Origin: Phytoseiulus persimilis
Lineage: Eukaryota; Arthropoda; Arachnida; Mesostigmata; Phytoseiidae
Length of the DNA: 64,000 nucleotides
NCBI GenBank assembly: GCA_037576195.1
Contig: JAQZDE010000099.1
Location: forward strand, 1 to 64,000
Direction of reading: 5' to 3'
Below the pieces are notes generated by a model. It did not search any database, was not told where the DNA came from, and saw nothing but the letters and a program-made list of their open reading frames with translations. The number at the start of each line of letters is the position of its first letter. The first letter of the stretch is position 1. The translations under genes and the position numbers were made by a program. Below are positions 27,273-38,680 of the stretch, in pieces.

Positions 27273-30200
27273 ATGAAGTTCCGGAAGAGCTCCCGAAAGG
27301 ATCACAAGCAATTGAAAAAGCAGAAAAAGCATGCACAGTCCGTGAAGTACCTACAGTGGCAAAAATCTGGCCGAAGTGAACCTAGCGGTAAAATTCAAAA
27401 ACACCGCACGAACATGGGTGGAATCAACGGCCAGATGAACAGGATCTTCTCCAAGCTCGATATCTTCAGAGACCCCGATGAAGGTCAATCTTCGAGCTCT
27501 CGAAACGGTGGTAAAAATCCTGAACACGTTGATTCGAGTGATGAGGATCTCGGCGACAGACTCGTGAGTACAGGTTTTCTCGTTCTCCTTCGCGTGCCGT
27601 ACTGACTCCGAACGTGTTTGTTGTGTCTGCACTGATAACGAAGATAGCGAATGACTAGGCATAGTTTATTCAACGAAGCCTCTTTATATAGCCTCGGCTT
27701 GGCTCGGGACATGACATCCCTCCCTTTCAGTCCTCTTGACCCCATAGACGACGAACCCCAGAAAGCCAGCGGTAGTCCTGCGGAGCCTTTGCCGCTCGCG
27801 CCGGCTGCACGCGTAGCGTCGCGGGTTTAACCTTTTCGCGCTGGGAGCCCGTCGCTTCAGACGGCTCTTGGTCGTTGGTTTGCGGCGTCGCGGGTTGCGA
27901 CACGTCGATATCCGGGCTCGCGGCGTCCCCCGATGACGCGGTTGGCGACGACTCCCTGATGTCCTGGCACAGATCTTGCGCGGCCGGCTGCGCGTTTTCT
28001 GGGTCGGAGGCCGACGGCAAAAACTCCTCCGAGCAATCCGCCGAGTCTGAGGGTCGCCTGAAACTCCGCTTCCAAATTTGATTAAGGTGCCGGCGCAACA
28101 GCCTGCCGTCGTACTCCACATGCGCCATGGCTTTCCCGAGGCCCTGGACAAACGTGGCTGGCACTCTTTTCCGGGGATTCAGTTCCACGACCACTTCCTC
28201 CCCCTTCGTGAAGGCCCTGGGCCGCACGCCATGGTGCCTGTCGTAACTTTCCTTAAAGCTTTGTCCCGCTTCCGGAAGCTGGCCAGAAATCTTGCGGAAG
28301 ACTGCGAACGGAGTTCGGAGGCACCGCCCGAAAAATACCTCTGCCGGGGTCTTCCCACTCAACGTCTCGTTCGGCGTATAATTGTACGCCGCCACGGCTT
28401 TGTCCAGCGCGGTCTGGTTTGGGGCCTCTAGAGATCGTTTGAGCGTGCCGACCATCTTCTCGGCTTGACCGTTGCTTTGCGGGGAGTATGGCGCACAGCG
28501 GAGATGAACGACGTGTTCGTCCGCACAGAATTGCGCTAGATCCCCTGAAACGAACTGAGGACCATTATCCGAAACCAAGGTTTCTGGTCGCCCGAAGTGC
28601 CTGAACAAGGCTCTGAGGTACTTGACGAGAGCTTCCCCCGAAGCTCGCTTCATGAACACCGCGTCCACATATTTCGAGTAAGCGTCCACGATTACAAGAA
28701 AAATGAGTCCCTTCTGCGGCTCCGCGAAATCTAGGTGGACTCGCACCCACGGGGCTGTCGGATCCGGCCACGGTGCGAGGGGAACCTTGATCGGCTTCGG
28801 CGCTCGCTGTGCGCAGTGTGCGCACGCCTTGACTACTCGCTCGACCTCCGAAGACATGCCTGGCCAGTAGAAATGGGCCCGGGCCAATGCCTTCATTCTC
28901 ACTACCCCGGGATGGCCTTCGTGTAACTTGCTCAACACCGGTCCTCTCACCGGCGCCAATTGTTGTGTCTGCACTGATAACGAAGATAGCGAATGACTAG
29001 GCATAGTTTATTCAACGAAGCCTCTTTATATAGCCTCGGCTTGGCTCGGGACATAACAGTGTTGATTCCCGCAGTTTAACTTCGGAGGAATTCTAGCATT
29101 ATTCCCCTGGGCAACGTGTTTTGCCCCACTAATATCGTGCAGGCTGCGATTTGAGGAGCAGAATTGTAGAGGCTCAGTCTTCACGTGAAAAGCTAGACTT
29201 TCTTCTTTGACAATTGTAGGAGAGAGCGTACAGTGGCAAGGAGGAAAAAATCGAAGAAGAGCTCAAAGAATCCGTCGAAGACAGAGTGGCCCGTCTCAAG
29301 CGAGAGAACGAAGAAGAAGACAAGGAAATCAGCCGGCTCGAGAAAATGCTATACCTCAACAAACGAAAGAACAATAACATGCCCAAATCGTTTGTCGAAG
29401 AAGGACTCGACTTCATTCTTGAAGTCGTCGACAAGAAGTACAAGAAAAAGTACAACGACGATATGGATCTACTCGATGAAGCAGATGGTGAACTGAAGAA
29501 TGCGTTTATGAGAAAAAATGCCGACGGAGCTGAGGGAAGTGCCGATGAAAATGATGGCGATGACGGAGAGTTCGCCCGCGAAAACGAGCAGCGAAGGAAG
29601 ATAAGGTTCGCTGACGAGGAGGAAGGAGATGATTATAGTGATGAGGATATGAGAGAGGAGTCGGAAGACGAGAGCGGAACTGATGGAGAGGTTGACCACG
29701 AAGACGTCATGTCAGAAGACTCTGGGGATGAGAGCGAGAAACATGAGGGAGACGATGGAGATGATCCGATGGAGCCCAGCGATAGCGAGCAAGATGGTCA
29801 AGATGAGGAAACTTCTGAAAACGAAGATATGGAGAGCGGAGACGACACTGCAGCTAACGTCATGGCCAAGTTGAGAGAACTAAAAGAAGCCAGGAAAATA
29901 CATCCGCAGTATGTTGAAGACGATTTCGATGGAGATGCTTCGAGCGCAACCGAAGATGATGAGGGTGAAGATGATGACGATGATGATGATGGAGATGAGG
30001 GCTCCGAGGTTCAGATTGAGGAGGATCCTGAGGACGAAGCCGACGATTTCATTCGTAAGAAGACCAATATAGGAGAAGATGGAAGCTACGAAGATATATA
30101 TGGCCGAAAGCGCAGCGCCACCGGAGATGTGCTTTCCGTTACATCACAGAAGTATGTCCCACCGGCCAGGAGACTCGAATTGTCAAAAACCGCGGACATC

Positions 30201-32210
30201 GAGAAACTTCAGAAACAAGTCAAAGGTATGCCACCCCGTCGTGAGCAACTGTCCTTATCCAGTATGAGTTGTTGGTTCTCTGCAGGAAGATCAACTATCT
30301 AAGAGGTCCACTCCCCCGCTTCAGGGCTCCTGAATCGACTGAGTGAAACGAACTTGAGGCCCATAGCTCAGCAGATGGCCGAGTTGTACGCGAAACATTC
30401 CAAGAACAATGTCACGTCGACTCTCAGCGTAGCCATTTGCGACGCCATTTTCGGTCTGAGCGCAACCCCGGAACGCCTCGTTCTCGAGCCGGCTCTGCTG
30501 TGCGCTCTTCTGCACGCCAACATCGGCCAGGAAGTCGGTGCTCAAATCCTCGAAGACGTCATCGATAGGTTAGCGACGTCATTCCTTTTCCTCGGTACCG
30601 CTGAATACATCGAGAATTCATGGCCGAGCCTCCCTCTTTTTATGATATTCAGAGAAATGAGACTAAGCAATCTTCCTCCGTTGCAGATTGAAGTCTCTCT
30701 TGGAAACCGGCAGCCAGGGAAAACAGATGGAAAACGTTTTGCGATTCCTTTGTTATCTATTCTTGTTCAAAGTGGTCAGTCACGGGGTAATCTACGACGT
30801 TCTGAAAAAGTTTGATCCAGTTGACGAGTGCGACGTAGATTACATAATGGTGAGTGCTGCTTCGTCCACTTTCGCTTGCTACTTAGTCCGGTTATTGTCC
30901 ATGTCTTCCTTTGATGACTAAATTCTTTCTTTCGTGCACCGCAGGCGATTTTGAAAACGTGCGGCTTCGCTCTTAGACGATGCGATCCCTTGTCCCTCAA
31001 GGAACTGATTCTCTCCATCCAAGCGAAATGCAAAGGTTCCTCCTCCAGCCGCCACCGATTCATGATCGATACTTTGATGGCGTTGAAAAACAACAACGTT
31101 TCCAAAATATCAAACTGCGACCCATCGGCAAGCGAAAGTGCGCTCAAATCTCTTAGGGCATGTTTGAGCAAGGGTGCCGTCCTCCAAGAATTGAATGTCT
31201 CACTAGAAGACCTCTACGACGCCAGGGTCCGTGGCAAGTGGTGGCTGGTGGGCTCTGCTTGGGCCAACGAGGACACTGCGCGATCCAGGGGCAAGGATGA
31301 AAGTGAGACGAAGTTGACGGAAGGGGTCAGCTCCAGGATTTTAGAGCTCGCAGCCAAGGCTGGCATGAACACCGATATCCGACGCTCGATCTTCTGCATC
31401 ATTATGTCAGCCCAAGATTACATCGATGCGAGTGAGCGGATACTCCGACTGAACTTGACGCATATTCAACAACGAGAGCTGTGTTACGTTATCTTGCTTT
31501 GCATAACGAAGGAGAAACAGTTCAACCCATTCTATGCTCACTTGGCTCTGTTTTTCTGCAACAGAAACAAAAAGGTGCGAGTTTAATCCTATGACCGGTC
31601 CGGGACAGACCCCTGAATGAATATTCGTTTCGATCCGAACTCCAGGCTGAAGTTCCGGGAATCACATTCGAAGTGGAAAAATTATTTGCAGGTGTTTTCG
31701 ATGACCCTCCAGTGTGCTATCTGGGATTTCATCAAATCGATCGATTCGTACGCAGAGTCGAAAGTGAAGTTCCTGGCTCTATTCACCGCATTACTGGTCC
31801 GCGAAAAAGGCTTGCCGCTCGCGGTGCTCAAGAACATCGAATTCATCGACCTATCGAATGACAAAGTCATCACTTTTCTTAGGTTTGTGCATCAAAATCA
31901 GACATACGATATTACGCATGTTTTGAAGCTGGCTAATAACCAGAATGGTTATTCCAGGTGTTTCCTCCTGGATGTCCTGAAATCGTTGAAAGAGGAAGAA
32001 ATAACAGTGATGTTCTCGAAAGTTGCGCTCGCCGGGCCGAAGCTCGAATTGTTGAAGGAAGGTCTCCTGGTGTTTTTCAGGAAGTTCTTGTTAAGAAACC
32101 CCAAGTTCCTTCACGATCTGAAGCTTGGGGAGATCAAGAGTAAATTGAAGATTGCGGAGAAGGCGCTCAGCATACAGAACGATAAGGGCGATATCGATTT
32201 GTTCAGTTAG
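27273..32210 (+). CDS. NOM1: Nucleolar MIF4G-domain protein NOM1 (yeast Sgd1)
   Basis: Seven exons join in phase: 27273-27563, 29241-30225, 30325-30568, 30687-30849, 30945-31574, 31653-31882 and 31958-32210, giving about 931 residues. NOM1/Sgd1 acts in the nucleolus in 40S ribosome maturation and binds eIF4A-type helicases through its MIF4G domain. The N-terminus is Lys/Arg-rich, then a coiled, highly acidic Asp/Glu region (coded about 29500-30020). MIF4G lies at about residues 427-645 (GLLNRLSETNL...), with MA3 at about 685-810 (KWWLVGSAW, MNTDIRRSIFCIIM, KEKQFNPFYAHLALFFC). Exon 6 and 7 borders remove a 75-base in-frame stretch that breaks family similarity. The acceptors of exon 2 (29241) and exon 6 (31653) were chosen for phase and could shift by a few bases. 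Intron 1 (1.7 kb) is swollen by an LTR retroelement in the opposite orientation. Confidence 0.92.
27619..27716 (-). repeat. 3' LTR of the mini-gypsy element
   Basis: 98 bp and identical to the LTR at 28961-29058 except for one G/A difference near the end. It carries a TATATAG box-like sequence. Confidence 0.88.
27727..29004 (-). CDS. Ty3/gypsy integrase ORF with chromo-less C-terminal tail
   Basis: A 425-residue intact ORF on the minus strand. The first ~15 residues are encoded inside the 5' LTR; the ORF then enters the integrase zinc-binding HHCC module (HEGHP ... CAHCAQ) and the DDE catalytic core. The three acidic residues are in HLDFAEP, VSDNGPQF and NGQAEKMVG. A C-terminal region with ELNPRKRVPATFVQGLGK-type sequence and a Ser/Pro/Glu-rich tail follows. 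No upstream pol domains remain, so this is either a deletion derivative whose ORF happens to stay open or a functional non-autonomous form. An independent ATG lies in the LTR, so translation from an LTR-driven transcript is conceivable. Confidence 0.88.
   Translation of the reverse strand: MPSHSLSSLSVQTQQLAPVRGPVLSKLHEGHPGVVRMKALARAHFYWPGMSSEVERVVKACAHCAQRAPKPIKVPLAPWPDPTAPWVRVHLDFAEPQKGLIFLVIVDAYSKYVDAVFMKRASGEALVKYLRALFRHFGRPETLVSDNGPQFVSGDLAQFCADEHVVHLRCAPYSPQSNGQAEKMVGTLKRSLEAPNQTALDKAVAAYNYTPNETLSGKTPAEVFFGRCLRTPFAVFRKISGQLPEAGQSFKESYDRHHGVRPRAFTKGEEVVVELNPRKRVPATFVQGLGKAMAHVEYDGRLLRRHLNQIWKRSFRRPSDSADCSEEFLPSASDPENAQPAAQDLCQDIRESSPTASSGDAASPDIDVSQPATPQTNDQEPSEATGSQREKVKPATLRVQPARAAKAPQDYRWLSGVRRLWGQED
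28961..29058 (-). repeat. 5' LTR of the mini-gypsy element
   Basis: 98 bp, TG...CA, 97/98 identical to the partner LTR. It contains the first codons of the integrase ORF. Confidence 0.88.
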
Positions 32211-32270
32211 GCGAGTTGGTGTCCCGGTCATAGGAGGCGATCCTCCGCTGTAATGAACACTTGTACATAG

Positions 32271-32276
32271 AATAAA
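32271..32276 (+). promoter_or_regulatory. Poly(A) signal of NOM1
   Basis: AATAAA 61 bases past the NOM1 stop codon. Confidence 0.7.
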
Positions 32277-34700
32277 CTGTTCTCCACTGCGCGGTGTTAG
32301 TCGTGTTCGCCGGGATGAGTTTGAGCTTTGATATTCATCATTTGAGGAATCTTGGGCTAAATGGTCGGTCATCTCTTCGTATTCGAAAGTGTTTGACTTT
32401 GACGTCCAGGAATCTATCTGAGAGCTGACTCGTCTAGATTTGGGACAGGAACAGCAGCAGTCTCGGAGCATCGGTATTAGTGCAGCTCCAAAGCTCAGCA
32501 ATTAAAAGTGGATTTTCCAAGGGAGGTTCGGCCAGCAATGTTCGATTCAGTATCGACTCCGTTTCACAGTCTCAGGGATACTCAAAGGACCAGAATACTG
32601 AATACTTCGATCCGCCGCTGAGAAAAGTCGAGCCACCTTGTCATGAGCGCTGCTCAAGGAATACTCCGTGGCTTTCCGGCCAGAGTGTACACCATACCTT
32701 TCATTGAATACTGGAGGGTTTCGGCAGGTCTCTCCTTTTCTCAGCGGTTAGACTCCGCACGGGAAATGTCCACCGAATTCATCTTGTGAGAGAGAATCTC
32801 TATCAACCAGGAACTTTCTTATGCAGGCTATCTATCTGAGTTTGAAAAATGAACGTACACGCTCTGTCAACCGGGCATCCTCTCTAAGAAGCAGGCAGCT
32901 CGGGTAAGTTCGAAAAAATAAACGGGAACGCCGTTCGGTTAGATTGGATGCGATATATCACGCACCCTGCGAAGAGTTTCGTGAACTTTATCAAGAAAGG
33001 ATCACACTTCCCCGCTGGCGAAGTACTCCGTTCCCGTGGGACGTTGATAGTCTCCTCAAAACGTTCCGGTCATGACATTCATCGGGATCAATCTTCCATC
33101 ACTTTGAGGATCACGCTCTGCCGGAGTTATGTTCAACGAAGGAATCAGCGGGCGTTTCGAGAGGGCTAGGAGATGCACGGGCCCGCGCTAATACCCGGCC
33201 ATCCTCTGCTAAAAGAAACAGGAAACGAGATTCGGCATATCCCTCAGCGGTCGGAATGGCCTGAATTTAGCAAATTCGATCAGAGTTGAGGCTCCCGAGA
33301 CTCTGACTGAAACAGGCGAACTGGCATTTGCACAACTTCGGCGACGCGCTTCGGGCAAGCAGTCTCGCTTTTCTGAAAGCTTGCAGCTCGAACAAGGGGA
33401 TCAAGAAGAGTCAGTGGCATTGCTCTCTCAGGTTGAAATTCCTCATCAGGTGACCGGGGGGACTGGGTCTTAATCTCAGGATTAAATCCTGGCCTCCGTC
33501 CCCACAGTTTAATGCTAAGATCGAGATCCCATCCTCCGTTGAGACAATCCGGAATCCTCGAAAAAGACCAGACACAATAACGTCCCGGGCGCCAGACCCG
33601 AGATCGGAAAGTAGTTGACAGTTGACGCTGCACCTCCGACCACTTGATCATTGAGTTTTCAGCCCCTACTGCGCGAGGTGTTTCACATCAAGTAAAAGTG
33701 TTACAGATCAATCAGATGAAACACGAAGCAACATGGATAATTCAGCGGGATAAACCCGTCAAATTTTCGTCATTTTGACCTGTAGAAATGAAGTGTTCGC
33801 GTCCCCTTCATATACCCCACCGTTGAGGTTTTTTTCAAGGAGCTGTTTCCGTCTCACCATTCTTACTGAAATTCTCATTCTTACAGCAGCAGCCTGTGAT
33901 AGCCCTCCCTGCATGCGCAGCAAACGTGGGATCGGAGGGACGTCTATAAGTGACACGAGGATGACACTGCAAGCGATCTTCAGGTGAATGTGTTTGAAGC
34001 TGTGTCGGCGCCCGATATCGATAGTAAACAAAGATGTGACAGGCGAATTCGAGGGTGAGGGCTGGCGAAAAGGTACTGGCAATCTGGAAGAAATTCCAGG
34101 ATCAGCACTCCGAAGACATACGGCCGGGATGGAATCGTATGAGGTAATTTTTCCGCCGAGGGCGGTCGGAAAGCCCATTGAAACAATGGGACTGAGCGCT
34201 TCGTCGCTTCAGTGCCCAGCCCCCCGGGCGGAGAGCGATGTGCATCTGCATTACGTTCCATGAGAAGGCTATGGGTTTCGCATGAAGTCAACCGGAAAGT
34301 TTGAATTTTTTCCTGTCAGTCCCCCTGTCCAGCGAAAGGATCCTCGCCACTTGCTCTGCAGTATTTTTAGAAAAAAATTGTTCCTACATATTTCCTGCGC
34401 TCTATAGCGTTGAGTCCGATTTCACAGAACTGCTATCGATTCGCGTATGTTCATTCCCGTTAACGCCCTCGAGAGAGTGGAATAAGAAACTGAGTTGGGG
34501 CTGGCGTCGTTCTAGAATCCGTTTCCCAATTTTGATCTGTGTTCCCTATCACCCACAGTCCGAGTGTTTCTGCTGCCTGACGGTTTCAAATTCTGGCGCT
34601 CCATCGATTTGCTCAGCCGCCCGGCAATCCTTGGTGGCGCTGCAGTCGAATAACTCGGCTCGTCGGGCGTTAGGCCTCGACCAGGTCTTTTCATCCGACA
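32277..34700. other. Intergenic region between NOM1 and RpL13A
   Basis: No recognised gene or repeat. Small ORFs only. The last ~30 bases contain a pyrimidine run (GTCTTTTCATC) that is a candidate TOP-type start for RpL13A. Confidence 0.4.
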
Positions 34701-36322
34701 ATGCCAGGGTTCACCGAGGCAGTAAGTAATTTTCCGGAAATCAGTGGTTCTCGTCGCAGTTCTGCGATGCCTTGGTGCGGAAAAGGAAGTGAATGCCATC
34801 CTGGGAAGTTCTGTTCGCCTTCATGTGGTCGGAAAGTCTTTAATTCTAAAGAAACTCCACATTTGTTGTCAACATGTGCTCGGCGTGCTCACGTGGAAGT
34901 TTTGTTTCCCGGCGTTTTTCGGAGCTCTTAACCGCTTCTTCTCCGGTTGCACGTGCTGTTCCACTTTGTGGCCTCGCGGAATGCACACGACCTGGTTGAC
35001 GTCGTAGATTCAACCGGGACTCAATTCCTTGATGCCGGCGAGATACCACACGTGGAGCGATTGCCCACTAAAATGCCGTTCTTCTTTCGTTCCATCTAGC
35101 CTGTGGTGATCGACGGCAAGGGTCACCTCCTTGGCCGTCTCGCGTCGCTTGTGGCTAAAACCCTTCTCAGTGGTAAGTTGGCAACCGATGTCCGTAGATA
35201 AGTGAACTTTTACACAGTTTCCCACGTTTGCTTGGATCAATCTCCCGCTCACTTCCATTACCTGGGTTGAAGAGTCAGTAGGATTGACTGAATGCAGGTG
35301 AACATGATTCATGCAAAATGGGATTTCGCAAGTTATCTTGGGACTGCACGAATCACTATGCTGGACCTCTAGGACCTTGCTAAAGCGTACTCCGCTCGTC
35401 ACTGATGTCAATCGACTGCCTGATTTCTTCGTCGTTTGCAAGTGATAGCGTGAACAAACCAGACACCTCTTCCTCACTGAGGGTAGTGGTCGCCACTTCG
35501 CTCCTTTGTGTTCTCATTGAGTCTCTCGTTCCAGGTCAGAAAGTTGTCATCGTTCGCTGCGAAAGCGTTGTCATCTCAGGTGGCTTGTTCCGAAACAAAC
35601 TCAAGTACCTTTCTTTCCTACGGAAGAGGTGCAATGTGAACCCCACGCGTGGACCTTTCCACTTCCGTGCTCCGTCAAGAATAATCTGGCGGACCGTTCG
35701 TGGTATGGTGCCGCACAAGACCGCGCGAGGCCAGAAGGCTCTTTCGTTCTTGAAATGCTTCGAGGGGATCCCACCCAAGTATGACATCAAGAAGAGGATG
35801 GTAGTACCCGCTGCCCTCAAGGTTGTCCGATCGAACCCACGCAGAAAGATCTGTCAGTTGGGCCGACTAAGCTCCGAAGTCGGGTGGAAGTACTCAGACG
35901 TCGTTGAAAGCCTTGAAGCCAAACGCAAGGTCAAAGGTTACCTCCGTTACAAATTGGTCAAGCTTGAGAAGGTGAGCGTCTTCTGTGTTCGATAGCCGGA
36001 ACTGCACCAATTTGATCCATGCTTTGCGAATCGTCACATTTCGTGGAATTTACGGGTGCGAAATAGAGCTTGAGCGGAGTACAAGTAACGTTATCGTTGA
36101 CGAATACTACATAAGACGCTCGACATCACCTGTAAGAATTGAGGAACTCCGAAGAAATGAGTGATGTGTGGTCGTCCTGCTCCCTTCCGCTCAAACAAAC
36201 GTCCTACTAATGGGTTGCTCGTCTTCTTTCTGCAGAAAACGAAGAAACAGGCGAAACAACAGCTGTCCAAGGAGATTGCACCCCTTCAGGCTGAATTGGC
36301 GAAGCTCGGATACGTTGTGTAA
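34701..36322 (+). CDS. RpL13A: 60S ribosomal protein L13a (uL13)
   Basis: Four exons join in phase: 34701-34721, 35100-35172, 35535-35971 and 36236-36322, giving 205 residues, the usual length. uL13 is a structural protein of the large ribosomal subunit. Exon 1 codes only seven residues (MPGFTEA) before a GTAAGT donor; exon 2 starts [16 protein letters not shown]. Exon 3 carries the conserved core ([20 protein letters not shown], then [16 protein letters not shown] and [14 protein letters not shown]). Exon 4 is the Lys-rich C-terminal helix ending in GYVV. The pyrimidine run just before the ATG fits the TOP-mRNA class. I looked for box C/D snoRNAs in the introns, since vertebrate RPL13A hosts several, and found no convincing C/D box pair. 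Confidence 0.96.
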
Positions 36323-36339
36323 ACCGCTGGATGACTTCC

Positions 36340-36345
36340 AATAAA
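36340..36345 (+). promoter_or_regulatory. Poly(A) signal of RpL13A
   Basis: AATAAA 18 bases past the RpL13A stop codon, giving a very short 3'UTR. Confidence 0.75.
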
Positions 36346-36621
36346 GGGTTGCTGACTCCGAGTCGCTGCCTTCTCCTTTTTCGGTAACTTTTGGACGAAT
36401 CAGGGGTGGATCCGCGGGAATCCGTTTATTGACACTAGGAGTGGCAGGTCACTTTACGGCGTCTTTTGACCAGAAAGACTTCCGTTTGAAAATCTGCGAT
36501 AATGAGGGATTCACTAATATGCTTGATTCGCCAATCGTTTCAAGTTATACCATGGATCGACAAGCTTGCCGTCTTATATCACGGCGGGGTTCTCCACTTA
36601 TGTTCTTCCGTTGCATCACGA

Positions 36622-36677
36622 GCAAGGTGCACTCTGTGGCAAGCGTCGGAATGGCTTGTGTCAATTTAATGCCTTGC
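36622..36677 (+). repeat. 56-bp repeat core, copy 1
   Basis: Begins GCAAGG and ends CCTTGC, so the termini can pair. It matches 38237-38292 with only four differences, all transitions. Confidence 0.75.
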
Positions 36678-37094
36678 GATACTACCTCCAACCGTTGCAT
36701 TTGTCAAGTCTCTCTCGCTCAAGTGAGCTTGCCGTTTCGGTGGGGAACATTCGTGATTTTTAGAAGATTCTCCCGCCTTCGGGCTGCGGGTCGAAAAAGT
36801 ATGACATTTCGACCAGAAATTCGTATTTCAAAACCACGCAAAAACAATCGTTGCTAAGCAGATCGCGATGAATCTCCATGTTCTCGAGTCTTACCAGCTC
36901 CGAACAAACGCTTCCTGGAAGTTTGCGCTCCTTCGTTCCTCGGTGAATCTTTTTGAACTCATTCCCAGAGGTCCATAGGAGCGCTAAACGAAAACACCGA
37001 CATCATCATGGACTGATGCATTCAGTTCGTGGCTTTCTCGGTTTCACAGAGCCCTACGTTCTCCCACAGAGCCGAGTTCTCCTAGAAAACATTA

Positions 37095-37240
37095 GCATTC
37101 AACATTCCCGACCAGATGATTCCATTGTTCTGAGCGGTACATGAGGATGCAATATGGAAGTGGGGTTAAGCAGATATTGCGGCTGAAACGACACGACCGC
37201 AGTTCTTACCAAACCTCAGACAGAGCCATGAAAATCGGAT
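37095..37240 (+). repeat. Diverged repeat block, copy 1
   Basis: Shares GCATTCAACATTCCCGACC, then GGTTAAGCAGATAT, then TTCTTACCAAACCTCA in the same order and similar spacing with 38536-38680. Confidence 0.6.
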
Positions 37241-38236
37241 CGGTCTCGGACTCCATGTCGGAACACGAGTTAATAGCGTATGCTTTCAGTCGCCCTACTG
37301 GTTGCGTATATCAATGGACTCGTGAAAACGATATTGGGTTGATCAGAAGATCGCTCGTTGTCGGCTAGCAGAACGATCGATTCGTCCCATTTACAATCGT
37401 TTCCCCATGCACATTTGGCGAAACGAGACACTGGATTCCGTCCACTAGAGGCGAGAATCAGTCATACAGATTCGCAAAAGCGACGCTCGATAGCAGATCC
37501 CTTACGACGATCTTGTCGTATGGGTCTTTGAAACTTGCGACAAGCCTTCGCAAACTGCTTCGAACGACGGCTTAATCATTTTTTTTTTCACGCACTGGTA
37601 CTCATTCCCATGACGTGCTCATTCCGACCGTTGTGGATTAAAACGTGCGATACGAAAACGACCGATTGCACAGAGCGCCGGCTCATTTTCGTCTAACGCT
37701 CTGACTTAATCAGCCGACAAGACATGGTCTTACCTATTTGGACTTGTTTCATACGACTCCTGTTTTGCCAACTCCAAGTTCGAACTCAGTTCACTCCTGT
37801 GGAGGTCGCACCTATCATTCCCGTACTGAAGTTCTGAAGCTTCCTTTCGGTAATACTGGGTGCAACAGAATCCGCGTTCTTGATGATCCGATGTGAACAC
37901 TAGTAGCAGTGGATTTACCGAAGGCGAACAATACCACGAACTAACTCACTAGTTCGGAGCTTCTGGCGATCTTCATCGCGGATCCGTCCGAGTAGAGGGT
38001 GTCCCTCGTTACGGCAGATTTTTCAAAACCGTTTCAGAACACTGAGCGGTGCTCTACGAGGTCTGCCATACCAAAAAGGCTCATAATTTTTCCCTCTACG
38101 ATCCTGATCTCGGATTGGGGTATACGATGAACCGACATAGCACTCTGATGCTCCATCGAGCTCAGATCCTGACTATCGAAGCGCTCTGAACTCAGATATC
38201 GTGTGATCATTGCTCGAGTGCAGCTTTCGTCCGGTT

Positions 38237-38292
38237 GCAAGGCGCACTCTGTGGCGAGCGTCGGAATGGCTTGCGTCAATTTAATGTCTTGC
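38237..38292 (+). repeat. 56-bp repeat core, copy 2
   Basis: Second copy of the 36622-36677 core; 52 of 56 bases are identical. Confidence 0.75.
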
Positions 38293-38535
38293 TAAAGTAT
38301 ATCTCTTCGGTTCAATTCGGGACGAACGCCTGAAGGCGGGCGTTTGAAGTATCGCCGAAGGACATAGAACCTCTCTTGTGTTTTCCAACTTCTCCAGCGT
38401 TCAATTCATTCAACTTCCCCCACCGCATTGCTAAACAGATGTCATGTTCAAACTCGGAATTCTCACCAAATCTCTCACAACGACCCGGAGTTCAGCTTTT
38501 CGGTATCGGTCGCATTCCGACACTTTTCGGGAGAG

Positions 38536-38680
38536 GCATTCAACATTCCCGACCGAACTGCCACACAATTCGGGCGGTTCATTTGCATGCCATACCAAGT
38601 CGAGGTTAAGCAGATATCATGTCACTCCATGCAAGTACTCGATTCTTACCAAACCTCATACAGAGAAAGCAAATGGGTCC
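38536..38680 (+). repeat. Diverged repeat block, copy 2
   Basis: Second copy of the 37095-37240 block, sharing three ordered anchor sequences. Confidence 0.6.

Larger units (their letters stand above)
27619..29058 (-). mobile_element. Internally deleted Ty3/gypsy LTR retrotransposon in NOM1 intron 1
   Basis: Two 98-bp direct LTRs (27619-27716 and 28961-29058), both TG...CA, differ at one base. A 5-bp target duplication GTGTT flanks the element (27614-27618 and 29059-29063). Read on the minus strand, the 5' LTR is followed by TTGGCGCCGG, a plausible tRNA primer-binding site. The 3' LTR is preceded by a purine tract (GAAAGGGAGGGA). The only internal coding sequence is an integrase-containing ORF; gag, protease, reverse transcriptase and RNase H are absent. 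It is antisense to NOM1 and presumably spliced out with intron 1. Confidence 0.9.

Noticed and set aside
27663-29004. Treating the integrase ORF as a host (domesticated) gene
   Set aside because: It is flanked by near-identical LTRs and a fresh target duplication, so a recent transposon copy is the better explanation.
34722-36235. snoRNAs in RpL13A introns, as in vertebrates
   Set aside because: A few CTGA and TGATG-like strings occur, but no box C/box D pair with a terminal stem and a convincing rRNA-complementary stretch.
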